From positions 1,240,001 to 1,304,000 of the forward strand of contig NZ_JAGSYB010000001.1 in assembly GCF_025685415.1 (NCBI RefSeq): 64,000 nucleotides of DNA. Reading direction: 5' to 3'. Numbering within the stretch: the stretch's first letter is position 1; each line of letters begins with the position of its first letter. Positions 1-9,800 of the stretch are shown one piece after another. A program made the translations under genes and the position numbers. Under the pieces are notes generated by a model. It did not search any database. It saw nothing but the letters and a program-made list of their open reading frames with translations, and was not told the DNA's origin. The DNA comes from Terriglobus aquaticus. GTDB lineage: Bacteria > Acidobacteriota > Terriglobia > Terriglobales > Acidobacteriaceae.

Positions 1-846
1 CAACTCATCGCGAACGGCGCTCTGCCGGCAGGTGCCACGGGCGCCCAAATCGCGGCGTATCTCGTCTTTGTCGCGGGCCTTGGGAACGGCAGCATCCTGC
101 AGAACACATTGTTTCTCTTTGGCGGCGGTCTCAGCGCCCTTACCTCCGGCACCGGGAGCACGAATAGCTTCGGCGTAACGCCCATCGGCGTGGCGACCGC
201 CTCTTTTCCCGCGTTGAACTTTGCCCTGCAGACCTCGCAGGCGGTCGCCCTGGACGACCTGCAGTTACGCGTCGCCGACCGGCAGACTGCAATCTTCAAA
301 GCGGGTTCGCGCTATCCAATTCAGACGGCGATCTTCAGCGACATCGCGACCGGCACGAACGCCACCGGCTCGTTGTCGTCCCTGCTTTCGCAGTACCTGG
401 GCAGTTCGGCAGCCAGCGCTCTCACGTCTGTGCCGACCATCCCGCAGTTTCAGTACGAAGACATCGGCCTGACGGTCAATGCGACGCCGCGTGTGATGAA
501 TCGCGAAGAGGTCGCCCTGAAGCTTGAGGTAAAGATCTCCGCGCTGTCCGGCAACTCCATCAACGGCATCCCCATCCTGGCCAGCCGCGACATCGCATCC
601 TCACTTTCGCTGCGTGACGGCGAAACCGTCGTCATGACCAGCCACGTTGCGGACAGCGAAGCCGCTGCGGTCACTGGCATTCCGGGCCTGAACTCTATCC
701 CCGGTCTGCGCAACCTGACTGATAGAACCGACAACGATTCGCACACCACCCTCGTGCTGCTCGTCACGCCACACATCGTGCGCCACAGCCACGACCTACG
801 CCGCGGCCCCTACGTTCCCGTGCAGAACCGACCCGACAACGAATAA
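1..846 (+). CDS. Secretin C-terminal part (type II/III secretion or pilus-like), 5' truncated by window edge
   Basis: The reading frame is open from base 1, so the start lies outside the window; about 281 residues are visible. The second half reads as a bacterial secretin gate domain: a stretch of alternating beta residues (VALKLEVKISALSG), the typical IPILASRDI and LRDGETVVM strands, then GIPGLNSIPGLRNL and a closing LVLLVTPHIV strand. Proteins with this ending form the outer-membrane channel of type II secretion or type IV pilus machines. The N-terminal repeats that would identify the machine are missing, and no secretion or pilus gene follows. It ends convergently with the mannosidase gene 57 bases downstream. 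Confidence 0.85.
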   Translation, partial: QLIANGALPAGATGAQIAAYLVFVAGLGNGSILQNTLFLFGGGLSALTSGTGSTNSFGVTPIGVATASFPALNFALQTSQAVALDDLQLRVADRQTAIFKAGSRYPIQTAIFSDIATGTNATGSLSSLLSQYLGSSAASALTSVPTIPQFQYEDIGLTVNATPRVMNREEVALKLEVKISALSGNSINGIPILASRDIASSLSLRDGETVVMTSHVADSEAAAVTGIPGLNSIPGLRNLTDRTDNDSHTTLVLLVTPHIVRHSHDLRRGPYVPVQNRPDNE

Positions 847-903
847 CCGAACGCGCGTTCATAATCTGTCGGAAGAAATGGGGCTTCAGATCGTCTCCAT
901 GTA

Positions 904-3234
904 TTAGCGATGCAGTGGGTTGGCTGACACTCCAGGGTACGAAGGCGGAGGTCCGCCAGTGTCCCAGCGAACAGGCGACGGTCCCATGGTGAGCACAAGC
1001 CGACCGCCCTGCGCGATCTCTTTGTGTCGCAGCCATGCCCGGTCGAGCCGCTGCCCATTCCACTCCGCCGCTGTGACGTACCGGTTGGTCGCTGAGGTGC
1101 CGGGCGCTACAATCACGAGATCTTTCCCGCCCGTGAGATGCAGTGTGACCTCGGGCAGCGCAGGGCTGCCGATCAGGTAGATGTCCTGCCCTGCGTTTGG
1201 AAAGATCCCGATCTGGCCGAACGCGTACCAGGACGACATGGCGCCCGAGTCGTCGTTGAAAGCCATGCCCATCTTGCCGGGATGATAGTTCTTCGCCAAG
1301 ATGTCGCGAATGTGCTCGGCCGTCTTGTCCTGGCGGCCCGCATACACATAAAGGTAGGGCGACAGAAAGCCGGGCTCATTGCCAACATCGTAGAGACCGG
1401 GGTTCGCGAAGAAACTATCCAGCCGTGCGACAAAGCGCTCGGGACCGCCACACTGTTCGATCAGACCGGCGACATCCTGCGGAACGAAAAGCGAGTAGGT
1501 CCAGGAATTGCCCTCGTAGAAGGTCTTGCTTTCCCAACTGCCCGAATCCGTGGTTTTGAACGGCTCCAGCCATTGACCGTCGCGATGCCGCGGACGAATG
1601 AACCCCTGAAAGCCTCTGTCGCTTAGAGTGTTATCCCAAAGCTTGCGCCAGTTCGCCGAGCGCGCCCGGTACTTTGCGGCGTCGTCCCGCTTTCCTAAGC
1701 CATCTGCGAGCAGCGAGATCTCGAAATCGTCCGCTGCATATTCCATCTGCTTGGAACCGGGCCGGTCCACCCCTTCTATCGAGACATAGCCCAGCGTCTT
1801 CCAGTCGTCGAGTCCACCGCGCCCTTCCTGGATCTGGTCTGGGGGCGTGCTCTCCGCATCCTTCACTTCCGCCGCGTATGCTGTCGCCCAGTCGATCCCG
1901 CCCAGTCCTTTCAGATACGCGTCCGTGATCAGGAACTCCGCATTGCTCCCGCCCTGCGTCCGTCCGGTGAAGTTGCCGCTGCGAGCATCCGGCAACCAGC
2001 CTTCATGCCGGTAGATGTCCACGAGTGAGCGCACCATGTCGCGCTCTCGGTCGGGTGCAATCAACGTCAACAGGGGTCCGGAGCTGCGAAAGGTGTCCCA
2101 AATCGCGTAGTAGTCGTCGTAGTACGGTTCGTTCGACGTCCACAGCGGATTCTCACCCGTGCGGTCTACCGGCATCAGCATCGTGTGGTACAGCGCCGTG
2201 TACAACATGGATCGCTGATCGGCGGTCTCTCCATGCACATCCACCGCGCCTAGTGCCTTGTCCCACGCAGCAATCAGCGCATTGCGTGTGCCGGTAAAAT
2301 CGAAAGCCCTTACTTCCTCTTCCGCGTTCTTCCTCGCCTGCTCCACGCTCACGAAGGAGATGCCCACCTTCATGCGCACCTCTTGTCCGCGTGTGGTTGC
2401 GAAGCTCAAATACCCGCCACTTCCGCCGCGCGCATGCACAGCCCGACTGCCCGGTTGCGGTGTACGACTGTCCGTCCATGTTCCGAATGCTCTCGCAGGC
2501 GTGTCTGTGCGCGCATCGAAATGGACCGTGTATGTCGTGGTCTGCTTGTTCCACCCGCCGGTGACGGTGGTCGAGCCGGTGACCTCTGTCGGCGAAACGA
2601 TGTTCACTTCCGAGGCAAGCACAGTCTGCCCTTCGCCAGCGCTTGCATAGGCGCTCAGGCAACGGCCCATATCGAACAGGATGTTGGCTTGCTGCGCGGC
2701 CGGATAGGTAAAGCGGTATACCGAGGTGCGCCGAGCCGCCGTGATTTCGGTCTGAATGCCGAACCTTTGCAGAGTCACGCTGTAGAGGCCGATCGCAGCG
2801 CGCTCGGCCGCACGCGGCGAATCGTAGCTGCGCGGGTCCACTGCTCCCGTCGTGGGCTGCACCAAGACGTTGCCATACTTCGCGCCGCCACCGGTCCCAC
2901 TGACATGCGTCTGGCTGAACCCACGAATCGTGCCGGTCGACGCCCATCCCGCATTCGCGTCGTTGGCACCGGCGTTCATATCAGGACCAGGCTTCGCCAT
3001 TCCGAACGGCACGGCAGGCCCAACGAAAACATTGCCGCCGGCGTCCGCGGCCGTAAATGGATCCACGGAGTGCGCGGCCGAAGGTGGCCCACTCACCTGC
3101 GCTGGTGTTGATTGCACCAGCAACCCCGCTCCGAACGCGAGCATGCAGACGAACAGGCGGTGCAAAGCACGATTGCCACGAGTCGAGCTTGCCCGTGGTG
3201 CAGCTCCGCTGTGTTCTTTCCGTCTTTTCTGCAC
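904..3234 (-). CDS. Secreted GH92 family alpha-mannosidase
   Basis: 776 residues, a usual GH92 length. The start is a GTG preceded by AGGAG eight bases upstream. An Arg-rich head and a hydrophobic stretch (LFVCMLAFGAGLLV) make a signal peptide, so the enzyme is exported. Family landmarks: NVFVGPAVPFGMAKPGPD near the start, GFSQTHVSGTGG in the N-terminal beta domain, and in the (alpha/alpha)6 domain GNEPGFLSPYLYVYAG and DDSGAMSSWYAFGQIG. GH92 enzymes are calcium-dependent exo-mannosidases acting on alpha-1,2/1,3/1,4/1,6 mannosides; linkage cannot be read here. It lies 69 bases behind the TPR gene on the same strand and is probably co-transcribed with it. Confidence 0.93.
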   Translation of the reverse strand: MQKRRKEHSGAAPRASSTRGNRALHRLFVCMLAFGAGLLVQSTPAQVSGPPSAAHSVDPFTAADAGGNVFVGPAVPFGMAKPGPDMNAGANDANAGWASTGTIRGFSQTHVSGTGGGAKYGNVLVQPTTGAVDPRSYDSPRAAERAAIGLYSVTLQRFGIQTEITAARRTSVYRFTYPAAQQANILFDMGRCLSAYASAGEGQTVLASEVNIVSPTEVTGSTTVTGGWNKQTTTYTVHFDARTDTPARAFGTWTDSRTPQPGSRAVHARGGSGGYLSFATTRGQEVRMKVGISFVSVEQARKNAEEEVRAFDFTGTRNALIAAWDKALGAVDVHGETADQRSMLYTALYHTMLMPVDRTGENPLWTSNEPYYDDYYAIWDTFRSSGPLLTLIAPDRERDMVRSLVDIYRHEGWLPDARSGNFTGRTQGGSNAEFLITDAYLKGLGGIDWATAYAAEVKDAESTPPDQIQEGRGGLDDWKTLGYVSIEGVDRPGSKQMEYAADDFEISLLADGLGKRDDAAKYRARSANWRKLWDNTLSDRGFQGFIRPRHRDGQWLEPFKTTDSGSWESKTFYEGNSWTYSLFVPQDVAGLIEQCGGPERFVARLDSFFANPGLYDVGNEPGFLSPYLYVYAGRQDKTAEHIRDILAKNYHPGKMGMAFNDDSGAMSSWYAFGQIGIFPNAGQDIYLIGSPALPEVTLHLTGGKDLVIVAPGTSATNRYVTAAEWNGQRLDRAWLRHKEIAQGGRLVLTMGPSPVRWDTGGPPPSYPGVSANPLHR

Positions 3235-3303
3235 GGGTAATCTCCTTATTCAAAGCACCATGCGCTCCAATCACCAGAACACGAGTGAGCCGGCAGCACG
3301 CCG

Positions 3304-4521
3304 TTATTTGCTGTCGGGATGCGCGAGTTTTCTCCACTCCTGCGTCTCTTGCGCACTCTTTTTTTCTTGCTGGTCGCGGAGACGGCTGTATTCGCGCTGC
3401 GCTGTCTCAGCATCGCCGGTGCGATGCAGTCTGGTGTAAACGCGCGCCAGTTCGTACCAGGAGCGCTTTCCTATCTCGCCATCTTTGTCCGCAGCGGCGC
3501 TGCGCTTCAGCCAGTCGACGGCCTCCTCGTAGCGCCCGCTCGCTGCAAGTCCTCGGCCGAGAAAGTACTCCGCGACCGGCGAATCAGGGAAGGTCTTGAT
3601 CATGGCTTCGAGGAGCGGAACGCCAGTAGCGGCGTCTCCGCGTTCGATGGCGATGCTGCCCACGTTGTACATGGCCACTGGATTTGCGGGGACGATCTCG
3701 AGTTCCTGCCGGTACGCATCCGCTGCGGAATCCAGCCGGCTGGTCGCACGGTACTCGTCGCCTAGAGCTTCCAACAGATCCGGGTTCTTCGGCTGTTGCT
3801 TCAGCGCCGCCTGGTACTCGGTAATTGCCTGAGTGTGCTCACCGACTTCTGCATAGAGCTGGGCTTGCACGCGGTGCACGTGCCAATTGTTCGGATCAAT
3901 CTTGGACATCCGCGTGTAACTCTCGCGAGCGACCTGGTTGTGTGCGCGGCCGCGGAGCTCAAGCAGGCCCAGGTCATTGGGAGCAAGCGCGACAGCGCGA
4001 TCGAACGATGCGGCGGCGAGCTCCGGATGTTCCTGCGAAAGATCCACTGTCCCCAGCCATCTAAGAGCTTCCACGTTATTAGGGTCGAGCGCGAGCTCGG
4101 CTTGAAGTTCCGTGCGGGCCTGGTCGGGCTGGTTTACCTGCTGAAGAAAAATGCCGAGGAAGAGGTGGGCGGAGGGGAGCTGCGGGTTGAGTGCGATGGC
4201 TTCGCGAAGTCTGGGTATCGCTTCAGAAACTTTGCCTTCGCGAGCCAGCAAGAGCGCCAGGTCCAGATGAACTTCAGCGAGCTTCGGCGCCAGCTCTACG
4301 GCTTGCCGAAATGCCTTTTCGGCCGCGTCCAGGTTGCCGCTGCGCAGTGCCGCGGTACCGCGCTCCACGGCGGCGCGCACCGCCGGGTCCTGCGCTCGTG
4401 CCTGCCGAAAGGAAACGCAGAGAAGCAGAAAGAGGAGCGCAGCCGCGGCGGCGCGGCAGGCAGGTTTTCGCGTGCCAGGATACACGGACTCACCATAGCG
4501 CCGAGGTTTGCAGGTTGGCAA
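3304..4521 (-). CDS. Exported TPR-repeat protein
   Basis: 405 residues from a TTG start; an in-frame GTG at 4485, three bases after GGTGAG, is a credible alternative and still keeps the hydrophobic export segment (ALLFLLLCVSFRQARAQ). The rest is about ten 34-residue TPR units, recognisable by LDAAEKAFRQAVELAPKLAEVHLDLALLL and similar helices. TPR proteins are protein-binding scaffolds; no catalytic motif is visible. It precedes the GH92 gene and is divergent from a LacI regulator 87 bases away, so it is plausibly part of that regulator's sugar-response unit. Its partner is unknown. Confidence 0.85.
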   Translation of the reverse strand: MPTCKPRRYGESVYPGTRKPACRAAAAALLFLLLCVSFRQARAQDPAVRAAVERGTAALRSGNLDAAEKAFRQAVELAPKLAEVHLDLALLLAREGKVSEAIPRLREAIALNPQLPSAHLFLGIFLQQVNQPDQARTELQAELALDPNNVEALRWLGTVDLSQEHPELAAASFDRAVALAPNDLGLLELRGRAHNQVARESYTRMSKIDPNNWHVHRVQAQLYAEVGEHTQAITEYQAALKQQPKNPDLLEALGDEYRATSRLDSAADAYRQELEIVPANPVAMYNVGSIAIERGDAATGVPLLEAMIKTFPDSPVAEYFLGRGLAASGRYEEAVDWLKRSAAADKDGEIGKRSWYELARVYTRLHRTGDAETAQREYSRLRDQQEKKSAQETQEWRKLAHPDSK

Positions 4522-4608
4522 TGCGTGCCGCTGAAGTGCACCAGGGAGGGCAAGCCGCGCGCTATCATGCCAACAATCGTCGTTGCGTCACACCCGGAGC
4601 CCTGCCGC

Positions 4609-5634
4609 ATGAACATCACCGCCGTTGCACGGAAAGCGCGTGTGTCCACGGCGACGGTCTCTCGCACGATCAACGGATCCAGCAGCGTGCAGGCCGGGAC
4701 CGCCGAACGCGTTCGGAAGGCGATCGCGGAACTTGGTTTTCATCCTGACATCAATGCGCGCGCTCTCGGGTCGGGCCGCTCCAGCCTCTACGGGCTGATC
4801 ATTTCGGACATCACCAACCCATTCTTTCCGGAGCTGGTCAAAGCCTTCGAAGACGCCGCGGTGGCACACCACAAAGAGGTGTTGATCGCGAACACGGGAT
4901 ACGACCCCAAACGGCTGGACATATGCGTGAAGCGGATGCTGCAACGTAAGGTCGATGGCGTGGCGATCATGACCTCGGAGATGGATGACGCTCTGCTGGA
5001 CGTGTTCCAGAAGCGCAAGATCCCTCTGGTCCTGCTGGACGCCCACCCGGCAAGCCCGGGTGTCAGCAGCGTACGCATCGATCATTCCGCTGGCATGTTG
5101 CAGGCAGTCCAGCACCTGGCCGAACTGGGGCATACACGCATCGGCTTTATAAGCGGACCGCTGAACCTACCGTCAGCGCGGGAGCGGCATACAGCGTTCC
5201 AGGCGGCCTGTAAGCAGTTCCGCATACGGCTGATGCCGCGCCGGATGACGCAAGGTGATCACCGCGTCGACGGTGGTTATAAAGCGATGCAGCAGCTTCT
5301 TCAGACCAACACCGACCTGACAGCGGTCGTCTGTTCCAACGACCTGACCGCGATCGGCGCGATGGAGATGCTCTTTGAGAGCGGCCTTCGCGTTCCAGAG
5401 GACATTTCAGTCGTCGGCAGTGACGACATTTTATTGAGCGCTTACACTCGCCCGGGCCTGACCACGGTGAATGTGCCGCGGGAAGACCTGGCAGGAGCGG
5501 CCTTTCGCAGTCTGTTGTCTTACACGCTGGGCGCCGACGTGAACGTTGTGGGACAGGAGCACATCTTTACGCCGAAGCTGGTCTGTCGCGGATCGACTGC
5601 GGCGAATGCTTCGAGGTCTGACGAAGAGCCATGA
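4609..5634 (+). CDS. LacI-family transcriptional regulator
   Basis: 341 residues. The open frame runs upstream to 3796, but only antisense to the TPR gene; the ATG at 4609 has GGAG nine bases before it and starts directly with the LacI helix-turn-helix (MNITAVARKARVSTATVSRTI). An ATG at 4567 would add 14 residues. After the hinge helix (residues about 45-60) comes a type 1 periplasmic-binding-like sensor domain with IISDITNPFFPELVKAFE, GFISGP, VVCSNDLTAIGAM and SVVGSDDI. Such proteins bind a palindromic operator and are released by a sugar. Best candidate target is the palindrome at 6794-6807 before TonB receptor 1. Translationally coupled (ATGA) to the next TPR gene. Confidence 0.93.
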   Translation: MNITAVARKARVSTATVSRTINGSSSVQAGTAERVRKAIAELGFHPDINARALGSGRSSLYGLIISDITNPFFPELVKAFEDAAVAHHKEVLIANTGYDPKRLDICVKRMLQRKVDGVAIMTSEMDDALLDVFQKRKIPLVLLDAHPASPGVSSVRIDHSAGMLQAVQHLAELGHTRIGFISGPLNLPSARERHTAFQAACKQFRIRLMPRRMTQGDHRVDGGYKAMQQLLQTNTDLTAVVCSNDLTAIGAMEMLFESGLRVPEDISVVGSDDILLSAYTRPGLTTVNVPREDLAGAAFRSLLSYTLGADVNVVGQEHIFTPKLVCRGSTAANASRSDEEP

Positions 5635-6671
5635 GCGCAGCATCTTTCCGCGTTGGTTGCTCGATCGCGCTGGTGCTGTTCCAGACGGCTTTGCTGAGTG
5701 CGCAGTTGACACCTGCGTCCACCGTGGCCGACGACGCAGGCTGCCGAAAAACCTATGCCGCGAAGGAGTTCCAGGCCGCTGCCAACTGCTTTGCCGTGAT
5801 CGCCGCAAGGAAGGCCGATCAGCCCGAAGAAGCAAGCGGTGCGCTGCTGATGGAAGCGAAAAGCCTGCTTCATGCGAACCAGCCAGATCGCGCCGAGGCT
5901 GCGCTGCGCGCAGCAGTAAATGCGGCTCCGCAAACAGCGGAAAGTCTGTACCTGTTGGGACTCCTGCTGGAAGAGCGAAACCAGCCGAAGGAGTCGCTCG
6001 AGATTTACACCAGGGCAGCGGCGCTGCAACCCCCAAACGGAGAGCAGCTTCGGATAGTTGCGAGGGATTACGTACTGCTGGATAGCTACAAGGAAGCTGC
6101 TCATTGGCTTCAGAAGGCGGTGGCCTTCAGTCCAGGGAACGCGGAAGCCTGGTACGACCTCGGGCGCGTGCACATGCACGATGGTCGCTATCCGGATGCG
6201 GTAACGGCTCTGAGGAAAAGTCTTGCCATCCAGCCAAGCGCGAAGGCAGAGGATAACCTCGGCATCTGCCTGGAAGCGGAGAACCAGTCCGACGCCGCCC
6301 TCTCCGCCTACGCGAAGGCGGTCACGCTCGCCGATGCCGAGCCGCATCCGAGCGAGCAACCGTTTGTGGATTACGGCAAGCTCCTGGATCATCGCAACGA
6401 ATTCAGCACGGCACTGCCTCTGTTGAAGCGCGCGGCCGATCTGAATCCGAAGAGCAGCGCCGCATTCGCGGAGCTGTCTCGTGCCTACAGCGGCGCGGGT
6501 CAGACAGACGCTGCTCGCTCGGCCATGGAAACAGCGGTCAGGCTGGATTCCGGCAATTCGCGGCTGCATTTCCAGCTAGGCCGGCTGTATCGGGCTTCCG
6601 GAAGAACGGCCGAAGCACAGCGTGAGTTTGAACTCAGCTCAAAGCTGTACGGAGAAAAATCCGCGGAGTAG
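5631..6671 (+). CDS. Exported TPR-repeat protein, coupled to LacI gene
   Basis: 346 residues. The ATG overlaps the LacI stop codon (ATGA), so translation is coupled. Residues 1-25 form a signal peptide (hydrophobic SIALVLFQTALLSAQ). The remainder holds about eight TPR units (QPDRAEAALRAAVNAAPQTAESLYLLGLLLEE; AEAWYDLGRVHMHDGRYPDAVTALRKSL). No enzyme motif. Coupling of a sugar regulator to an exported TPR protein directly ahead of a TonB receptor suggests a role in glycan capture or receptor assembly, but this is inference. Confidence 0.87.
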   Translation: MSAASFRVGCSIALVLFQTALLSAQLTPASTVADDAGCRKTYAAKEFQAAANCFAVIAARKADQPEEASGALLMEAKSLLHANQPDRAEAALRAAVNAAPQTAESLYLLGLLLEERNQPKESLEIYTRAAALQPPNGEQLRIVARDYVLLDSYKEAAHWLQKAVAFSPGNAEAWYDLGRVHMHDGRYPDAVTALRKSLAIQPSAKAEDNLGICLEAENQSDAALSAYAKAVTLADAEPHPSEQPFVDYGKLLDHRNEFSTALPLLKRAADLNPKSSAAFAELSRAYSGAGQTDAARSAMETAVRLDSGNSRLHFQLGRLYRASGRTAEAQREFELSSKLYGEKSAE

Positions 6672-6745
6672 CGGGATTGAATCGTTTCGACAGGCGAGCA
6701 TCCGCCGCGTTGCAAGTTCGCTTTCGGCTCCTCCAATCGATGGAG

Positions 6746-6774
6746 TTGACATGCCTTCAAATGGCCTATTAGTC
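6746..6774 (+). promoter_or_regulatory. Probable promoter of TonB receptor 1
   Basis: TTGACA (6746-6751), a 17-base spacer, then TTAGTC (6769-6774). The -35 box is perfect and the -10 box is poor. The site lies about 150 bases before the chosen receptor start, and the LacI-type palindrome sits roughly 20 bases after the predicted transcription start. Confidence 0.45.
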
Positions 6775-6793
6775 TTGCGCCCGATCCTGAAAA

Positions 6794-6807
6794 TGTAACC
6801 GCTTACA
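6794..6807. promoter_or_regulatory. LacI-type operator TGTAACCGCTTACA
   Basis: Inverted repeat with half-sites TGTAA/TTACA around a central CG, the form expected for LacI-family operators. It lies downstream of the TTGACA promoter, where a bound repressor would block transcription. The nearest LacI gene (4609-5634) ends 1.16 kb upstream on the same strand. Confidence 0.6.
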
Positions 6808-6897
6808 CCGGGACAGGTGGGGCGGCGAACAACAGCAAATTCGGTCAAGGTACGACGAAGCGCGATCTTGAATGCGCGTGTGCTTTTGGAGGCAACA

Positions 6898-9800
6898 TTG
6901 AGGTTCGCAATCAAAATATCTCGTGTACTTGTAGGAGCACTGCTGCTGATCTTTGCGGCGGTGTATGCCGGTGCGCAGACGAATCAGGGGCAGATCGCCG
7001 GCAACGTGCTGGACGCCAGTGGCGCTGCAGTAGCGGACGCTGTGGTCACCGCCAAAGGTGATCAGACCGGCGCAACCTATACAGCCAAATCGACCTCGTC
7101 CGGGAACTACCGCTTCCCTTCCATCCAGCTCGGCCGCTACACCATCACCACAACCGCGCCTGGTTTCAAATCCACAGTCAGCACAGGCGTCGAGGTACGC
7201 GTCGGCACCGTGACCAGCCTGGACATCAGCCTGGCAGCCGGTGGAGCGAATGAGTCGGTCACGATCACTGCTAACGCCCCCTCGGTGGAAGCAGAGTCGT
7301 CGGATGTTGGCGGCACGGTGAACACGCGACAGATCGTCGAATTGCCTCTCGCTTTGGGTGGCGTTGGCGCAATGCGCGCCCCAGAATCTTTTGTGTTCCT
7401 CATCCCTGGCACAGTCGGACCGGGTTCCGGCAACAGCAACAATGGCATCTTCATCTCGCAACTCGGCGGCGGCCAGAACTTCGGCAACGAAGTCCTGCTG
7501 GACGGTGCGTCCCAGACACGTTCAGAGAACGGCTCCTCGTTTGACGAAGAGGCGCCTTCGGTCGAAGCCATCTCGGAGTTCAAGGTGACTACTTCCACTC
7601 CGGAAGCTGAGTTTGGACGAACCACCGGCGGCATCGAGAACTTCGTGACCAAGAGTGGCAGTAACGCCTTCCATGGCACAATTTTCGATATCTTCCGCAA
7701 CGAAGATCTGAACGCCAACAACTGGTTCAACAACGGATATAAAGCCTTCTACACCGCCAATCCCACACAGGGATCCGAGTCTGCCTACAACCGTCCCAAC
7801 GATAAGCAGAACGATTACGGCGGGAACTTCGGCGGACCTGTCTCCATTCCCCACCTGTACAACGGCCGGGATAAGACGTTCTTTTTCTTCAACTGGGAGC
7901 AGTACCGGCATACATTAGGCGGGCCGATTACGAGCACCGTGCCCACGGTTGCGGAACGGGGAGGAAACTTCAGCGACCTGTTGGGTTCACAGAAGCTGGA
8001 CAACAACGGGAAGCCAATCCTGAATCCCTGCGATGGAACCCCGCTGTACAACGGTCAGATCTTCGATCCCAACACGACCCGCACGGTCAACGGAATTCAG
8101 TGCCGCACGGCTTTCGCCAACAACACGATTCCGCAGGGCCGCATCAGCCCGCAAGCGCTGAAGCTGCTTAGCTACTATCCCGTTCCGAATGCGAGTGGCG
8201 TGTCCAACAACTACACGCTTACCACCTCTTCGCCACTGACCAACACTACCTATAGCGTCCGGGTTGACGAGAACATCGGCGCCAAGGACAAGATCTACGG
8301 CTCGTACAACACGCGCGAGAATACGCGCTTCAGTCCGCAGAATTTCCAATTGCCCGCTCCTGTGACGCCAAACGTGCAGACGCAGGATTTCATCACGCAC
8401 TTCGGACGCGGTGGTTGGGATCACATCTTCACACCCAACGTGCTGAACCACCTGAATCTGGGGTACAACCGTTCCAATTCGATCAACGGCTCCATCTACC
8501 TGCAGGGTGGGACGAACTACTCCAGCCAGCTTGGCATTCCGGGGCTGGTCACCGGGTTCCCTCTGGTCAACATCACCGGCTACGTAAGCCTTAGCCGCAA
8601 TCAGAACGACGACAACGTCGACAACGGCATCCGGGTCAACGACTCCCTGAGCTGGCAGAAGGGCCGCAACAGCTTCAAGTTCGGCGTGGATTACCGGTAC
8701 CAGCAGTATTCGTCCATCGCCAATGACGTTACTAACGGGTACTTCAACTTCAACGGCAACCAGACCAAGGCAGCGCGAACCAGTCCCTACCAGGACGGCA
8801 CCGGCCTGGGTCAGGCGAGCTTCCTACTTGGTCTGTACGACTCGGCGGGAATCACGATTCCGAATCATCAGCCGCGCTGGATCAGCAATTACTGGGCAGG
8901 CTTCTTCCAGGATGACTTCAAGGTCAACAGCAGCCTGGTGCTGAATCTCGGTGTCCGGTACGACATCGACCAACCCCGTCGCGAAGCGCAGAACAACACG
9001 TCAAACTTCAGCCCAACGGCCATTGATCCCTACACCGGAACGCCGGGCGCGCTGGTATTCGCGACCACCTGCACGAACTGCAACAAGCGCTGGGCGGACA
9101 CGTGGACCAAGGACATCGCTCCACGCATCGGCTTCGCTTACTCACCGGCCTCACTGAACAACAAGTTCGTTCTGCGTGGTGGTTTCGCCGTCCTCTACGG
9201 TCCGCTGCAATACAGCGACTTTGGTGGCGCGACGACAACGGGATACAACAGCCCGGTGAACCTCAACTCGAACGGCTTCGATCCAAGCTTCAACTTGAGC
9301 TCAGGTCTCGGAAACGTTTCGTTTGCCCCGAACCTCGATCCCGGCTTCTATGACAGCCGTGATTCGAGCGCACCGCGTAACTTCAGCAATTACATCAAAC
9401 CGTCCTACGGGCGCCCTCCGATGATCGAGCAGTGGAATCTGCAGGTTCAGCAGGAGCTGGCCAAAGACCTGATCTTCACCCTCGGCTACATCGGGAACGA
9501 GGGAGCGCATCTCCGTTCCGGCATCGAGAACGTCAACAATACCTCGCCGTCCACTTTCATCCGGGGCGACGAACTCACCCGTACCTTCGGCTACGAGGCT
9601 CCGGCTCTCGGCACCGCCAAGCCCTACGCGGGATTCAACAACAACGCCAACTATTTCCAGGCACTTCGGCCATTCCCGCAGTATGACTACATCGCGACGG
9701 ACTGCTGTCTGCAGAACGTGGGTCACTCGTCCTACGACGCGCTCATCGCATCCCTGGAGCGGCGCTTCTCGCAAGGTTTGAATCTGCAGGCGTCGTACAC

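Noticed and set aside
3796-4608. Upstream extension of the LacI frame to 612 residues
   Set aside because: It runs antisense through the TPR gene, has no domain, and the HTH begins directly after the RBS-supported ATG at 4609.
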